From NCBI GenBank assembly GCA_031415655.1, contig JANOSD010000185.1, positions 1 to 40,767 of the forward strand: a stretch of 40,767 nucleotides of DNA, written 5' to 3'. Below the pieces are notes generated by a model. It was not told the origin of the DNA. It made no database searches and was given only the letters and a program-made list of their open reading frames with translations. This DNA comes from JAKOVR01 sp031415655. Lineage in GTDB: Bacteria; Actinomycetota; Acidimicrobiia; Acidimicrobiales; Acidimicrobilacustridaceae. The position numbers and the translations under genes are program-made. Numbering within the stretch: the first letter of the stretch is position 1; every line of letters begins with the position of its first letter. Positions 8,061-16,413 of this stretch are shown here, in pieces.

Positions 8061-9371
8061 ATGGTTGGTGGCGCCCTCAAGATGGCCAGCCCAGACGATC
8101 TCGACCTGCGAATGTCGGAGGGGGTGCGCCCGCTCTACGACGCCGTCGTAGCGTTCATCCGCGACGAGGTCGAGCCCATCTCCGAGGAGTTCTTCCGGAT
8201 GGGCGAAGGGCGCGTCGACCGGTGGAGCTGGGCACCTGGGCAACTTGAACTCCTCGACGGCGCCAAGGCCAAAGCCCGAGAGTTGGGCCTGTGGAACTTC
8301 TTCCTCCCCAATGCCGAGACCGGCCAAGGGCTCAGCAACCTCGACTACGCCTACATCGCCAACGAGTTGGGCAAGAACCGTTTGGCGTCGGAGTGCCTCA
8401 ACTGCTCGGCGCCGGACACGGGGAACATGGAGGTGCTCGAACGTGTGGGCACGCCGGAGCAGAAGGCACAGTGGCTCGAACCGCTGTTGCGAGGCGAAAT
8501 CCGGTCGGCCTTCGCCATGACCGAACCCGGCGTGATGAGCTCCGACGCCCGCCAGATCCAAACATCGGCCGTGCTCGACGGCGACGAGTGGTTGATCAAC
8601 GGCGAGAAGTTCTACATCTCCGGCGCCGGCGACCCTCGCTGCAAGATCCTCATCACCATGGTGCGCACCAGCCCCGACGCCGACAGCTACAAGCAGCAGT
8701 CGCAGATCCTCGTGCCGATCGATGCGCCGGGGGTGGAAGTGGTGGGGCCGATGATGGTGTTCGGCAGCGACGACGCGCCCCACGGCCACATGCACCTCCG
8801 GTTCACCGACGTGCGGGTACCGAAGGACAACATCTTGCTCGGCGAAGGACGGGGCTTCGAGATCTCGCAGCTACGCCTCGGACCTGGCCGAATCCACCAC
8901 TGCATGCGCTCCGTCGGGGCGGCCGAACGGGCCATCGAGATGATGGTCGACCGTGGCCTCAGCCGAGAAGGTTTCAACAAACGGCTCATCAACCTCGGCA
9001 AAAACATGGAGGTGATCTCACGGGCCCGCATCGAGGTAGAGGCCATGCGCATGATGGTCCTTCGTGCCGCCAAAGCCATGGACACGCTCGGCAACGCCGA
9101 AGCCCGCGTTTGGGTGAGCGCGGTAAAAGCGATGGTGCCCGAGAAGTGCTGCGACATCATCGACGAGGCCATCCAAATGCACGGCGCCGCCGGGATCTCG
9201 CAGTGGTTCCCGCTTGCCGACATGTGGCACGGCCAACGCACGCTGCGTCTCGCCGACGGCCCCGACGAGGTGCATCACCAAGTGGTGGCCCGCGCCGAAG
9301 CCAAGTCCCGCCAAGGAGTCACGGGCGATCGGCCCGCCTCGGCCGGTGGCCCCACGTTCTCCGGCCCCTGA
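8061..9371 (+). CDS. Acyl-CoA dehydrogenase family protein (ACAD10/11-like)
   Basis: 436 residues, ATG start preceded by CGGAGCCCAAC; ATG 8082 is an alternative. FAD-dependent alpha,beta-dehydrogenation of an acyl-CoA in the cytoplasm is the family reaction. Visible signatures are FAMTEPGVMSSDARQIQTSA (flavin-contact loop, ends the N-terminal helical domain), INGEKFYISGAGD, RFTDVRVPKDNILLGEGRGF (middle beta domain), and DEAIQMHGAAGIS with LADMWHGQRTLRLADGPDEVH near the C-terminus. In ACAD10/11-type enzymes the catalytic base lies in this C-terminal region; RLADGPDEVH is the usual motif. The last 25 residues are a low-complexity tail. Long or branched acyl substrates are possible; the actual one is not determinable. 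No electron-transfer flavoprotein gene is nearby. Confidence 0.9.
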   Translation: MVGGALKMASPDDLDLRMSEGVRPLYDAVVAFIRDEVEPISEEFFRMGEGRVDRWSWAPGQLELLDGAKAKARELGLWNFFLPNAETGQGLSNLDYAYIANELGKNRLASECLNCSAPDTGNMEVLERVGTPEQKAQWLEPLLRGEIRSAFAMTEPGVMSSDARQIQTSAVLDGDEWLINGEKFYISGAGDPRCKILITMVRTSPDADSYKQQSQILVPIDAPGVEVVGPMMVFGSDDAPHGHMHLRFTDVRVPKDNILLGEGRGFEISQLRLGPGRIHHCMRSVGAAERAIEMMVDRGLSREGFNKRLINLGKNMEVISRARIEVEAMRMMVLRAAKAMDTLGNAEARVWVSAVKAMVPEKCCDIIDEAIQMHGAAGISQWFPLADMWHGQRTLRLADGPDEVHHQVVARAEAKSRQGVTGDRPASAGGPTFSGP

Positions 9372-9706
9372 GTCGCGCTGCGAACACGAACTTCCCGGCC
9401 CGAACTCACTGGTCTGAACATCCTGGTCTGAACATCCCGGTTTGAACTCCCTGGCGCAAACTCGCAGGGCGGAGTCGCGCCGTGGCGTGAGGACCGGTGC
9501 CCGATGCGGCGGAGCTGTCTCGACGAGCTGATCCCCGTCGACGTGATCGAGAAGCACCGGACTCCGTGAAGGTTCACGCTCGCTCGCCGCCAAGTCCGCC
9601 ATTGTCGACTTCGTAGTCGTCGAGCCCAGTCACCGCCGAGCCCAGTCACCGCCGACTCTGTCATCATCCAGGCGCACTCGTTGCTCTCTCCAGAAAAGGA
9701 GCGACG
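9372..9706. other. Intergenic region with 14-bp tandem repeat
   Basis: Three 14-bp units based on CTGGTCTGAACATC occupy 9409-9450. The rest holds no supported gene. The final bases (AGAAAAGGAGCGACG) form a strong ribosome binding site for the sigma factor gene; no clear promoter hexamers were identified. Confidence 0.6.
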
Positions 9707-10273
9707 ATGAGGGGAGCAACGACGATCGTGGGGGAACGGCCCGCCGGGGCCTCCGGTGAGAACATCGACAGCATCGACGATACGAACGACGGCTTCAGTG
9801 TGTTCTTTGTCGACGCCGAGCCTCGGCTCCGTCGCGCCCTCGTCGCCCGCCTCGGAGGTGAACGCGGCCGTGAAGCGTCCGCGGAAGCTCTGGCCTGGGG
9901 CTTCGAACACTGGGCCGACGTACGGCTCATGGCGAACGGCGTCGGCGACCTCTACCGCGTCGGAGTGAGCCGTACGCGGGGTCGGCGAGCACTCCCGGCC
10001 GTGGCCATGGCGAGCGAGATGATCGCTGCGCCGGTCGAGCCGGAGCCGATGGACCCCGAGGTGTGGTCGGCGCTGTGGACCTTGTCGGACAACCAGCGCG
10101 TCGCCGTGGTTTTGGTGCACGGCTACGGGTGGACGATGCGTGAGGTGGGCGAACTGCTCGGGGTGTCGGTCCCTACCGTCGGCACCCACCTCCGCAGAGG
10201 ACTGGTCCGGTTGCGAACCACGTTGGGCCACGGCGTCGACAACGAGTACTCGGAAGGCGAACGTCATGACTGA
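9707..10273 (+). CDS. ECF-type RNA polymerase sigma factor
   Basis: 188 residues, ATG start with a strong GGAG ribosome binding site. Residues about 30-92 (FFVDAEPRLRRALVARL through LYRVGVSRTRGRR) match sigma region 2 as seen in SigE-like actinobacterial ECF factors. Residues about 122-178 are region 4: LWTLSDNQRVAVVLVHGYGWTMREVGELLGVSVPTVGTHLRRG, split here as the helix-turn-helix core and its flank, with the VGTHLRRGLVRL recognition helix. The Asp/Glu-rich start of region 2 is short. The next gene starts inside the last 8 bp of this one and encodes a one-pass protein with an outer-domain propeller, so that protein may act as the anti-sigma or as the sigma's main target (inference). Confidence 0.85.
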   Translation: MRGATTIVGERPAGASGENIDSIDDTNDGFSVFFVDAEPRLRRALVARLGGERGREASAEALAWGFEHWADVRLMANGVGDLYRVGVSRTRGRRALPAVAMASEMIAAPVEPEPMDPEVWSALWTLSDNQRVAVVLVHGYGWTMREVGELLGVSVPTVGTHLRRGLVRLRTTLGHGVDNEYSEGERHD

Positions 10274-13200
10274 ACAACCAGACGACCACAGTCCAGAGCA
10301 TGAGCAGGAGCACCAAGCCGAGCAGCAAGGCCATGAGCAAGTCGAGCAACACGGGCGCCACGATGGGCCTGTCGATCACGGCCCGGACACGTTTGGGTCG
10401 TCGACGCCCCGCACGCCCGGCCGTGACTCCCCCACTGCCGGCTCACCGCCCTTCGAGTTGCCGGGCGAGAGCGCACGACACGAGAGCGCCCGTCCACAGG
10501 AACTCGCGGCACCGGAACTCCGACCACCGGAACTCCGACCACAGGAACTCGAGCCACAGGAACTCGAGCCACAGCAACTCGAGCCACAGCAACTCGGTCC
10601 ACACGAACTCGGTCCCGGGGATACCCGGACACCTGGCGCCACGGCACAACCGGGCGGCGAGCTCGCGGCCCGGCTCCGGGCAGTGGTCGACGGGGCGGCC
10701 CGGCCGGTAACACTCGCCGAGGTCGCACGGCGCGTTGGCGACAACGTCGGCCCAGCAGCGGTAGCCAATGGCGTGGAGCCCACGGGTGAGCAGACGGTCG
10801 GCGGTCAACCGGGCACTGGGGTACCGGGCGCTGGGGTACCGGGCGCTGGGGTACCGGGCACTGGGGTACCGGGCACTGGGGTACCGGGCACTGGGGTACC
10901 GGGCACTGGGGTACCGGGCACTGACAAGCCGGGCCGCCGGCTGCCGGACGGTGACCCGCCGATTGGTTCGACGTCGCAACGCGCGTACTCCCGACTCGCC
11001 CTCGTGGCGGCGGCGTTCGCCTTGCTGGTGGTGGGCCTCGCCGTCGTCCGGCGCGGGTCGGATCCGTTGGTGACCACCACCCCGCCAACGGCGGGACCCG
11101 GGACCTCCGTGGTAGCCAAACCGGGCGGGATATTCGATCCCGAGAGCCCCGCCCTCCAGAACGAATCGGTGCAGGGCTTAGCGGTCATCGACGAGCGCGT
11201 GTACATCGCGACGACGGGCATGGTCCGGACCGGGACAGGCTCGTCACTGCTGGTCGCCGATGCGTATGACGGCTCCTTGCTGGCCCAGCACACGCTCGCA
11301 CCTGGCATCGGTGCGGCGACGAATTCGCTCGTGGTGGCGGGCGGTCGTGTCTGGATGATCTCCCTCGGAACCGAGAACAACGAGGCTGAGTCGTCTCTTT
11401 GGTCGGTTACCGGTCTTGACCCGCCGCGTCGGGTGCTGATGAGTCTCGATCGGTGGTACTCCCTCGGCGCGGACGACGACACCCTGGTGTTGCAGGCCGA
11501 CGGCGAATTCCAGCGCCGAAGTTCAGCCAACGGCGCATTGATAGATTCGGCCCCGTGGACGGGGGCGGGCCTCCCCTACGACGGATGGTCTTCGGTGCAA
11601 GCAGAATCCGCCGTAGTCCGACGAAACGGGGCCACTCGTGAGCAAGTGTTTGCCTTCGATCGTTCTGTCGGACAGCCATCCTTCGTCCGATCATTTCAGG
11701 ATCGGCTGGTGGTGGCCCAGGGAGGTGACCTCGTGGTGCTCGATGTCGACACGGGCCGGGAGATCCGTCGCCAATCGATGGGCGGCGACATCATGTCGGT
11801 GGACCGAAACGGGGGCTTCGTCTGGGCTGCCGCGACAACAGTCGATTCTCCGCCCGGAAAGCCAACCTCCGCTGCCAGTTATTCGTGGTCAAGCGTGGCC
11901 ACTCGTTTGGACTTGACGACCGGAACCATCGACAGTTGGGATCTCGACTCCTACGGCTTTCCCAAAGTCGCGGCACGGCCAGACGGCAGCGCCATCGCCT
12001 GTTTTAATGCGTCGAACAAACTGGACGAACCCAACTCACTGCTGCGTTTCGGTTGCCAGAAGCTCACAACACGCGGCCGATCCACGACGGCGAGCGATCC
12101 TGCGATCGCCAGCACGCCGTCCTCCGCCGGAGGGAATATCGGGCCCGAGATCGCCGACGGCCCGAACGCCAAAGACACGACGGGTGCCGTTGCCGTCGAG
12201 GATCTCGGGGGCGGGTGGCAACGCACCGGCCCCTGGGAGGGCCTTTCCGTGCCAGGGACCAACGGCGAAGAACGGGGACAGTTCAGCGTCGTCGCTGGCC
12301 AGATCGGGGATCAGCGGTTGGTGCTGGTGTGGGGCGGCAAGGTCGATGGCGTTGGCACCCGAGATGACGGCGCACAGTTTGATCCGCAGACGAACCGATG
12401 GGAATCCCTGCCGCCGGCACCCCTCACTGCTCGCGCCGACCACGTCGCGGTTTGGACCGGGCGCGAGATAGTTGTGTGGGGTGGTCTCGTGCGAGACAAA
12501 GCCAACCGGGCCGAGGTCCTGACCGAACACAACGACGGCGCCGCCTACGACCCGGAAACGAGGGCTTGGCGCACCATCGCTCGTTCACCACTCGCCGGCG
12601 GAGGCGGCTACTCCACCGTATGGACCGGCACCGAGATGGTGGTGGTGGGCGGCACATCAGGCAGCTACGCCGTCCTGGGGCAGACCCCTACGATCCGTCG
12701 AAACGAAGCCGCGGCGTACAACCCCGGCACCAACACCTGGCGACGCCTACCGGGCCTGCCCGTCGACCTCAGCTTCGTGAAGGCCCATTGGACCGGCACC
12801 GACGTGGTGATCGCCGGTGGGCAGTCCGTGAATGATCTGACCGTCGGCACCTTCCGCTCTGAGGTGTTGGTTGCCTCGCTCGATCTCACCGACACGACCG
12901 GTGACGTGGACGCAGCCTGGCGTGTCGCGCCTCCCGGCGGTCCATCGGCACAGTCGGCCGATTCGGCGTGGGTGGGCGACCGGTTGCTCGTCGCCACCTA
13001 CTACCCGCCTACCTCCCCGTCGAGATTCTGGTTGGCCAGTTCGAACACGTGGGTCGACATCCCCGGCTATCCCCTCACCCGAGGATGCGAAGGCATACCC
13101 GCCGTGATCTCGATCTCGGCGGGAGCCCTGGTAGAAGTCTGCGGAGAAGTTGCACGCTTCGACGCCACGACTGACTCATGGTCGATCATCACCCCAAAGG

Positions 13201-13307
13201 TCGAAGACGGCTCCGGGTTCGGGCTGTCTTCCCGATCGACGGTATTCACCGGGAACGAGGTGGTGGCGATGTCGGGCGACGGTCGCACCACCTCGTGGCG
13301 GCCGTAG
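10266..13307 (+). CDS. Large single-pass membrane protein with external beta-propeller and kelch repeats, coupled to the sigma factor
   Basis: 1013 residues, ATG 10266 overlapping the sigma gene by 8 bp. Residues 1-110 are very rich in Glu, Gln and His and include repeats of PQELE type. Residues about 160-180 form a short helical segment (RLRAVVDGAARPVTLAEVARRVGD), then a GTGVP repeat at about 182-222. One membrane helix (LALVAAAFALLVVGLAVV) lies near 243-262. The outer part has PQQ-like strands (about 290-620) and at least four kelch units with VWTGREIVVWGGL, VWTGTEMVVVGGT, HWTGTDVVIAGGQ and VFTGNEVVAMSGD. Topology and coupling suggest a surface sensor working with the sigma factor, but no classic zinc anti-sigma motif is visible. 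Alternative: a sigma-controlled surface adhesin. Confidence 0.82.
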   Translation: MTEQPDDHSPEHEQEHQAEQQGHEQVEQHGRHDGPVDHGPDTFGSSTPRTPGRDSPTAGSPPFELPGESARHESARPQELAAPELRPPELRPQELEPQELEPQQLEPQQLGPHELGPGDTRTPGATAQPGGELAARLRAVVDGAARPVTLAEVARRVGDNVGPAAVANGVEPTGEQTVGGQPGTGVPGAGVPGAGVPGTGVPGTGVPGTGVPGTGVPGTDKPGRRLPDGDPPIGSTSQRAYSRLALVAAAFALLVVGLAVVRRGSDPLVTTTPPTAGPGTSVVAKPGGIFDPESPALQNESVQGLAVIDERVYIATTGMVRTGTGSSLLVADAYDGSLLAQHTLAPGIGAATNSLVVAGGRVWMISLGTENNEAESSLWSVTGLDPPRRVLMSLDRWYSLGADDDTLVLQADGEFQRRSSANGALIDSAPWTGAGLPYDGWSSVQAESAVVRRNGATREQVFAFDRSVGQPSFVRSFQDRLVVAQGGDLVVLDVDTGREIRRQSMGGDIMSVDRNGGFVWAAATTVDSPPGKPTSAASYSWSSVATRLDLTTGTIDSWDLDSYGFPKVAARPDGSAIACFNASNKLDEPNSLLRFGCQKLTTRGRSTTASDPAIASTPSSAGGNIGPEIADGPNAKDTTGAVAVEDLGGGWQRTGPWEGLSVPGTNGEERGQFSVVAGQIGDQRLVLVWGGKVDGVGTRDDGAQFDPQTNRWESLPPAPLTARADHVAVWTGREIVVWGGLVRDKANRAEVLTEHNDGAAYDPETRAWRTIARSPLAGGGGYSTVWTGTEMVVVGGTSGSYAVLGQTPTIRRNEAAAYNPGTNTWRRLPGLPVDLSFVKAHWTGTDVVIAGGQSVNDLTVGTFRSEVLVASLDLTDTTGDVDAAWRVAPPGGPSAQSADSAWVGDRLLVATYYPPTSPSRFWLASSNTWVDIPGYPLTRGCEGIPAVISISAGALVEVCGEVARFDATTDSWSIITPKVEDGSGFGLSSRSTVFTGNEVVAMSGDGRTTSWRP
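10499..10618 (+). repeat. 15-bp in-frame tandem repeat (eight units) in the kelch protein gene
   Basis: Eight 15-bp units based on GGAACTCGAGCCACA, diverging toward both ends. They encode the pentapeptide series EL(R/E/G)P(P/Q/H) in the cytosolic part of the membrane protein. Unit length keeps the frame, so copy number can vary without breaking the gene. Confidence 0.85.
10811..10930 (+). repeat. 15-bp in-frame tandem repeat (seven units plus one degenerate) in the kelch protein gene
   Basis: Seven copies of GGGCACTGGGGTACC, two of them with GGGCGCT, plus a degenerate eighth. They encode (G[TA]GVP)n just before the membrane helix. Near-identity of the copies points to recent expansion, so this is a likely length-variable site between strains. 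Confidence 0.9.
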
Positions 13308-13343
13308 GGCCGGAGAGAATCAAACGTCTGGCAACAATCGGAG

Positions 13344-13407
13344 CTCCCGCAACCATGGGCTCATGCAACCACTGACTCACGCAACCACTGGCTCACGCAA
13401 CTTTGGG
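13344..13407. repeat. 16-bp tandem repeat, four copies
   Basis: Four diverged units based on CTCACGCAACCACTGG lie between the convergent ends of the kelch protein and the APH-like gene. The unit length is not a multiple of three and the region is non-coding. Confidence 0.75.
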
Positions 13408-13425
13408 CTCACGCTCCTCGCGGGC

Positions 13426-14574
13426 TTACTCGCCGCCCGGCGGCGACGCCAGGATCGATTCGAGACGGTTCTCCAGTAGGGGAGCCATGAACACAAACGG
13501 GTGCCCCGCCTTGGCTTGGAGCTCACCGGCATGGCGCCAGTTCGCCACCTCGGTGAGCACCCGCACGGCGTGATAGGCGGTGAACCAACGGAGCCGATCG
13601 GCGTCGAGCGGGTGCCCGTGTCCCTCGTAGCCGACTCGAAATCGTCGGGCCAGAAACCGGGTCAGCGAACCTATCGCCGGAACGACAACCTTAGGGACGG
13701 GGATCGGCGCGAACTCCAACAACAAACTGGTGAACGCCACGTCGAACTCTGGTTCGGCGATCATCGCCGCCGTCCAATCCACCAACGTGGTTTGCGGGGT
13801 GCCACCGTCTCCGTGTCCCCCAAAACCGTGTCCACCAACACCGTCTCCACCAACTCCAGGCTTCGACGAACGATCCACCAACAGGTTGAACGGGTGAAGG
13901 TCGCCATGACACAGCACCACCTCGGGGCCAGGGCGACGAGTTTCCGCCAGCCAATCGTTGGCCCGGGCAAGGAGCGGATCGTCGAGGACGGCATTGGTCT
14001 CCCGCAGGACCGGAAGCATCTCGTCGACGACGACGGGCACGTCGGGCACCTGGGCTCGAATGTCGGCCGCCAAGTGCCCCAACTCGATCCCATGCACAAC
14101 GTGCATCGCCGCCGCCAGCGCCGCCGGAAGGGTGCGCACGATCCGGGGAATGCCCACAACGGCCTTGCCCAGCGAGAGCCCGGCCAGCAGCGGTGCGCCG
14201 GGGGCCTGGTCCATCACGAGGTATGGGCGACCGTCGGGGAGCACCCCGGTGGCACGCAGCTTCGGGGCAATCGTGGATGCGGCGTCCACGTGCCGGTGCA
14301 CCACGACCTCACGCAACGCCCACACCCCCTGCGGCATGATCCGCATTACCCGTGGTCCGCGCAGCCCGTCGGGCCCATCGGGCGAATCAGGCGAATCGGG
14401 GGCATAGCCAAGCCGGACGGCAAAGAGGTCGGCCCAAAAGCCTCCCCCGAGCCGGTTGGGCGGCCCGTCGAGGCTGAGCGACGGACAGTCGAACGCACGC
14501 CGAAGATCGTCGACGACTTGCTCAACGAGTTCGGAGTCCGGTGTTGCCTTGGAGTTGACGTTTACGGAGGACAC
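13426..14574 (-). CDS. Aminoglycoside phosphotransferase (APH)-family kinase-like protein
   Basis: 382 residues from GTG 14574. The frame continues to ATG 14646, which has a strong AGGAGG upstream, but that extension would run through the 18-bp palindrome and looks unconserved. GTG 14574 lies 8 nt after a TATATA element and could be a leaderless start. The protein has an N-lobe with RLGGGFWADLFAVRL, the catalytic loop VVLCHGDLHPFNLLVD (catalytic Asp in HGDLHPFN), and LVDWTAA in place of the DFG-like metal motif. A Gly/His repeat (GVGGDGVGGHGFGGHG) is inserted between the two motifs. The substrate is unknown; choline or homoserine kinase-like, or a macrolide or aminoglycoside target, are all possible. 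It is divergent from the MerR-type regulator. Confidence 0.8.
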   Translation of the reverse strand: MSSVNVNSKATPDSELVEQVVDDLRRAFDCPSLSLDGPPNRLGGGFWADLFAVRLGYAPDSPDSPDGPDGLRGPRVMRIMPQGVWALREVVVHRHVDAASTIAPKLRATGVLPDGRPYLVMDQAPGAPLLAGLSLGKAVVGIPRIVRTLPAALAAAMHVVHGIELGHLAADIRAQVPDVPVVVDEMLPVLRETNAVLDDPLLARANDWLAETRRPGPEVVLCHGDLHPFNLLVDRSSKPGVGGDGVGGHGFGGHGDGGTPQTTLVDWTAAMIAEPEFDVAFTSLLLEFAPIPVPKVVVPAIGSLTRFLARRFRVGYEGHGHPLDADRLRWFTAYHAVRVLTEVANWRHAGELQAKAGHPFVFMAPLLENRLESILASPPGGE

Positions 14575-14576
14575 CG

Positions 14577-14594
14577 TTACGGTATATACCGTAA
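14577..14594. promoter_or_regulatory. Perfect 18-bp palindromic operator/promoter core between divergent APH-like and MerR-type genes
   Basis: TTACGGTATATACCGTAA is its own reverse complement. The central TATATA can serve as a -10 element in both directions; TTTACG at 14561-14566 gives a 16-bp spacer for the rightward promoter, and TTGCCT on the minus strand gives a 15- or 17-bp spacer for the leftward one. Such inverted repeats inside promoter spacers are characteristic of MerR-family operators, and the regulator gene starts 51 bp to the right, so autoregulation and control of both genes are likely. Confidence 0.7.
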
Positions 14595-14644
14595 GCGTTG
14601 CGAAGGCAACCCCCGAACTGAATCTTCCCGTCCTGAGGCCCGTC

Positions 14645-15457
14645 ATGCCCACCTCCTACACCGTCGATGAACTCGCCGCCCGATGCGGCACCACCGTGCG
14701 CACCATTCGTGAGTACCAGACGCTCGGCGTGCTGCCCCCGCCCGAAAAGCGGGGACGGGTGGCCTACTACGGCGACCGGCATGAGGACCGCCTTCGGTCG
14801 ATCGCCCGCCTGCAAGAGCGGGGCTACTCGCTGGCGGGTATCCGCGACCTCTTCGATGCGTGGGACTCCGGCGCGTCGGTGCCGGGTGTTCTGGGCATGA
14901 CCGACACTCCGGTGATAGGGGCGCTCGACGAGACGCCGTCGATCGTGAGCATCGCCGCGCTCGCCGATGAACTCCCTCGGTTGTTTGGGTCCGGGGCGGC
15001 CATCCGGCGTGCGCATCAGGCTGGGCTTGTTCGCAAGATCGACGGGGACCGTGTGGCCATCCGGAGCACGGCGCTGCTGTCGCTCGTCGCCGATGCCGTG
15101 GAGCTTGGCGTTCCCGTTGCCGACGCCCTCGCCCTGTGCACCGGCATCCACGAGACCACCACCACCATCGCTCGGACGGCGGTCGCCACCCTCGACCACG
15201 TGGGCGCCGACGACCTCGTCGCGTTTGTCACCCGCGCCCGGTCGCTGTTGGCCCAGGCTGTGGCGAGCAGCCTGATCGGCCACGTGGGTGACGAGCTGCG
15301 CGACCGAGCCGCCGAGGACCCCGCCCTCAGCGCCGTCTTTCACCGGGTGCGAATCGGCGAGATCGACGACCGCTCCGCCGGTGAGCCACCGGCGGACCAC
15401 CCAGCGCAAACCCGCCAACGATCGCCATCGCTCCACCGAACGATCCGCCACCACTAG
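14645..15457 (+). CDS. MerR-family transcriptional regulator
   Basis: 270 residues from ATG 14645 (MPTSYTVDELAARCGTTVRT), preceded by GAGG. Residues 4-72 are a MerR helix-turn-helix and wing: YTVDELAARCGTTVRTIREY, LGVLPPPEKRGRVAYYGDRH and LRSIARLQERGYSLAGIRDL. The remaining 200 residues form a helical C-terminal domain without Cys pairs, so it is not a metal sensor of the MerR/ZntA type; a ligand-binding role is possible. It probably binds the palindrome upstream and controls itself, the methyltransferase 9 bp downstream and the divergent APH-like gene. The longer frame upstream of 14645 is a shadow of the APH-like gene. Confidence 0.88.
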   Translation: MPTSYTVDELAARCGTTVRTIREYQTLGVLPPPEKRGRVAYYGDRHEDRLRSIARLQERGYSLAGIRDLFDAWDSGASVPGVLGMTDTPVIGALDETPSIVSIAALADELPRLFGSGAAIRRAHQAGLVRKIDGDRVAIRSTALLSLVADAVELGVPVADALALCTGIHETTTTIARTAVATLDHVGADDLVAFVTRARSLLAQAVASSLIGHVGDELRDRAAEDPALSAVFHRVRIGEIDDRSAGEPPADHPAQTRQRSPSLHRTIRHH

Positions 15458-15466
15458 GAGACCCGC

Positions 15467-16378
15467 ATGACCACCCCATCAGACACTTCCATCACCGCCG
15501 GCCGAGCCGACAACGCCGACACCCCGAATGCCAGTCAGGCGGCGCACTGGAACGGTGAGGAATCTTCCCACTGGGTGACCCACGCCGACCGCTACGACGC
15601 CATGCTCGGCCCCCTCGGTGCGCTGCTCCTCGCCGGCGCCGACCTCCAGGCGGGCCAACGGGTGCTCGACGTCGGTTGTGGCAACGGCGCGGTCACTCTC
15701 GACGCCGGCCGTGCGGTGGGCAGTACCGGCAGGGTGCTCGGCGCCGACCTCTCCAATCCCATGTCGGCGCTCGCCACTCGAAGGGCCGAAGCGGCCGGTC
15801 TCCCGCAGGTCACGTTCACCGTGGCTGACGCCCAAACCCAGCCGTTCGCCGCGGGATCATTCGATCGGATCATCAGCCGGTTCGGCGTGATGTTCTTCGA
15901 CGACCCGGTGGCCGCGTTCACGAACCTTCGCCGCTCGCTCTCGTCCCAAGGCTCGATCACGTTCTTGTGTTGGCAAGACTTGTTCGTGAACGACTGGATG
16001 ATCGTGCCCGGCGCGGCGGCAGCCACCGTGCTCGGCATGCCGAACGCCGAGCCCAACGGTGAAGGAGGACCGGGACCGTTCAGCCTGGCCAACACCGATC
16101 TCATCAACGCCCTGCTCATCGACGCCGGATTCTCGACCGTGCAATTAACGTCGGCCGAAGCACTGCTTCCGATCGGAAGCGGCGCGACCGCCGATGCCGC
16201 CGCCGATCAGGCCGCCGACTTTCTGCTCGGCACGGGGTTGGGCAAGGCCATGTTCGACGGTGCGTCGGAGGAAGACACGGCGAAGGCGCTCGAAGCCGTG
16301 CGCGAATCAATCACGCCCCACTACGCCGACGGTGCTATCCGACTGACAGGCCGCGCCTGGCTCGTGCGCGCTTCCTGA
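15467..16378 (+). CDS. Class I SAM-dependent methyltransferase (UbiE/arsM-like fold)
   Basis: 303 residues, ATG start with TAGGAG upstream, 9 bp after the MerR-type gene. The SAM-binding motif I is VLDVGCGNGAVTLDAG near residue 66, acidic motif II is LGADLSNPM, and motif III is FDRIISRFGVMFFDDP. The first 30 residues are a disordered-looking Thr/Ala-rich leader, then HWNGEESSHWVTHADRYD, which is common in actinobacterial small-molecule methyltransferases. The substrate cannot be read from the sequence. Its place in the regulator operon suggests a response to the compound sensed by the MerR-type protein, perhaps a detoxification or modification step. Confidence 0.85.
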   Translation: MTTPSDTSITAGRADNADTPNASQAAHWNGEESSHWVTHADRYDAMLGPLGALLLAGADLQAGQRVLDVGCGNGAVTLDAGRAVGSTGRVLGADLSNPMSALATRRAEAAGLPQVTFTVADAQTQPFAAGSFDRIISRFGVMFFDDPVAAFTNLRRSLSSQGSITFLCWQDLFVNDWMIVPGAAAATVLGMPNAEPNGEGGPGPFSLANTDLINALLIDAGFSTVQLTSAEALLPIGSGATADAAADQAADFLLGTGLGKAMFDGASEEDTAKALEAVRESITPHYADGAIRLTGRAWLVRAS

Positions 16379-16399
16379 ATCCGGTCACCCCAATCAGAC

Positions 16400-16413
16400 T
16401 GTGCTTAGGCACA
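16400..16413. terminator. Short hairpin at the convergent ends of the methyltransferase and toxin genes
   Basis: TGTGC-TTAG-GCACA forms a perfect 5-bp stem with a 4-nt loop that includes the stop codon of the toxin gene. No T-run follows, so intrinsic termination is only a possibility. Confidence 0.3.

Noticed and set aside
10811..10930. CRISPR array
   Set aside because: Units are 15 bp, contiguous without spacers, in frame within a gene, and no cas genes exist in the window.
13501..14670. 389-codon plus-strand open frame opposite the APH-like gene
   Set aside because: It is an antisense shadow of a gene with clear kinase motifs; its protein is Arg/Gly/His-rich with no domain.
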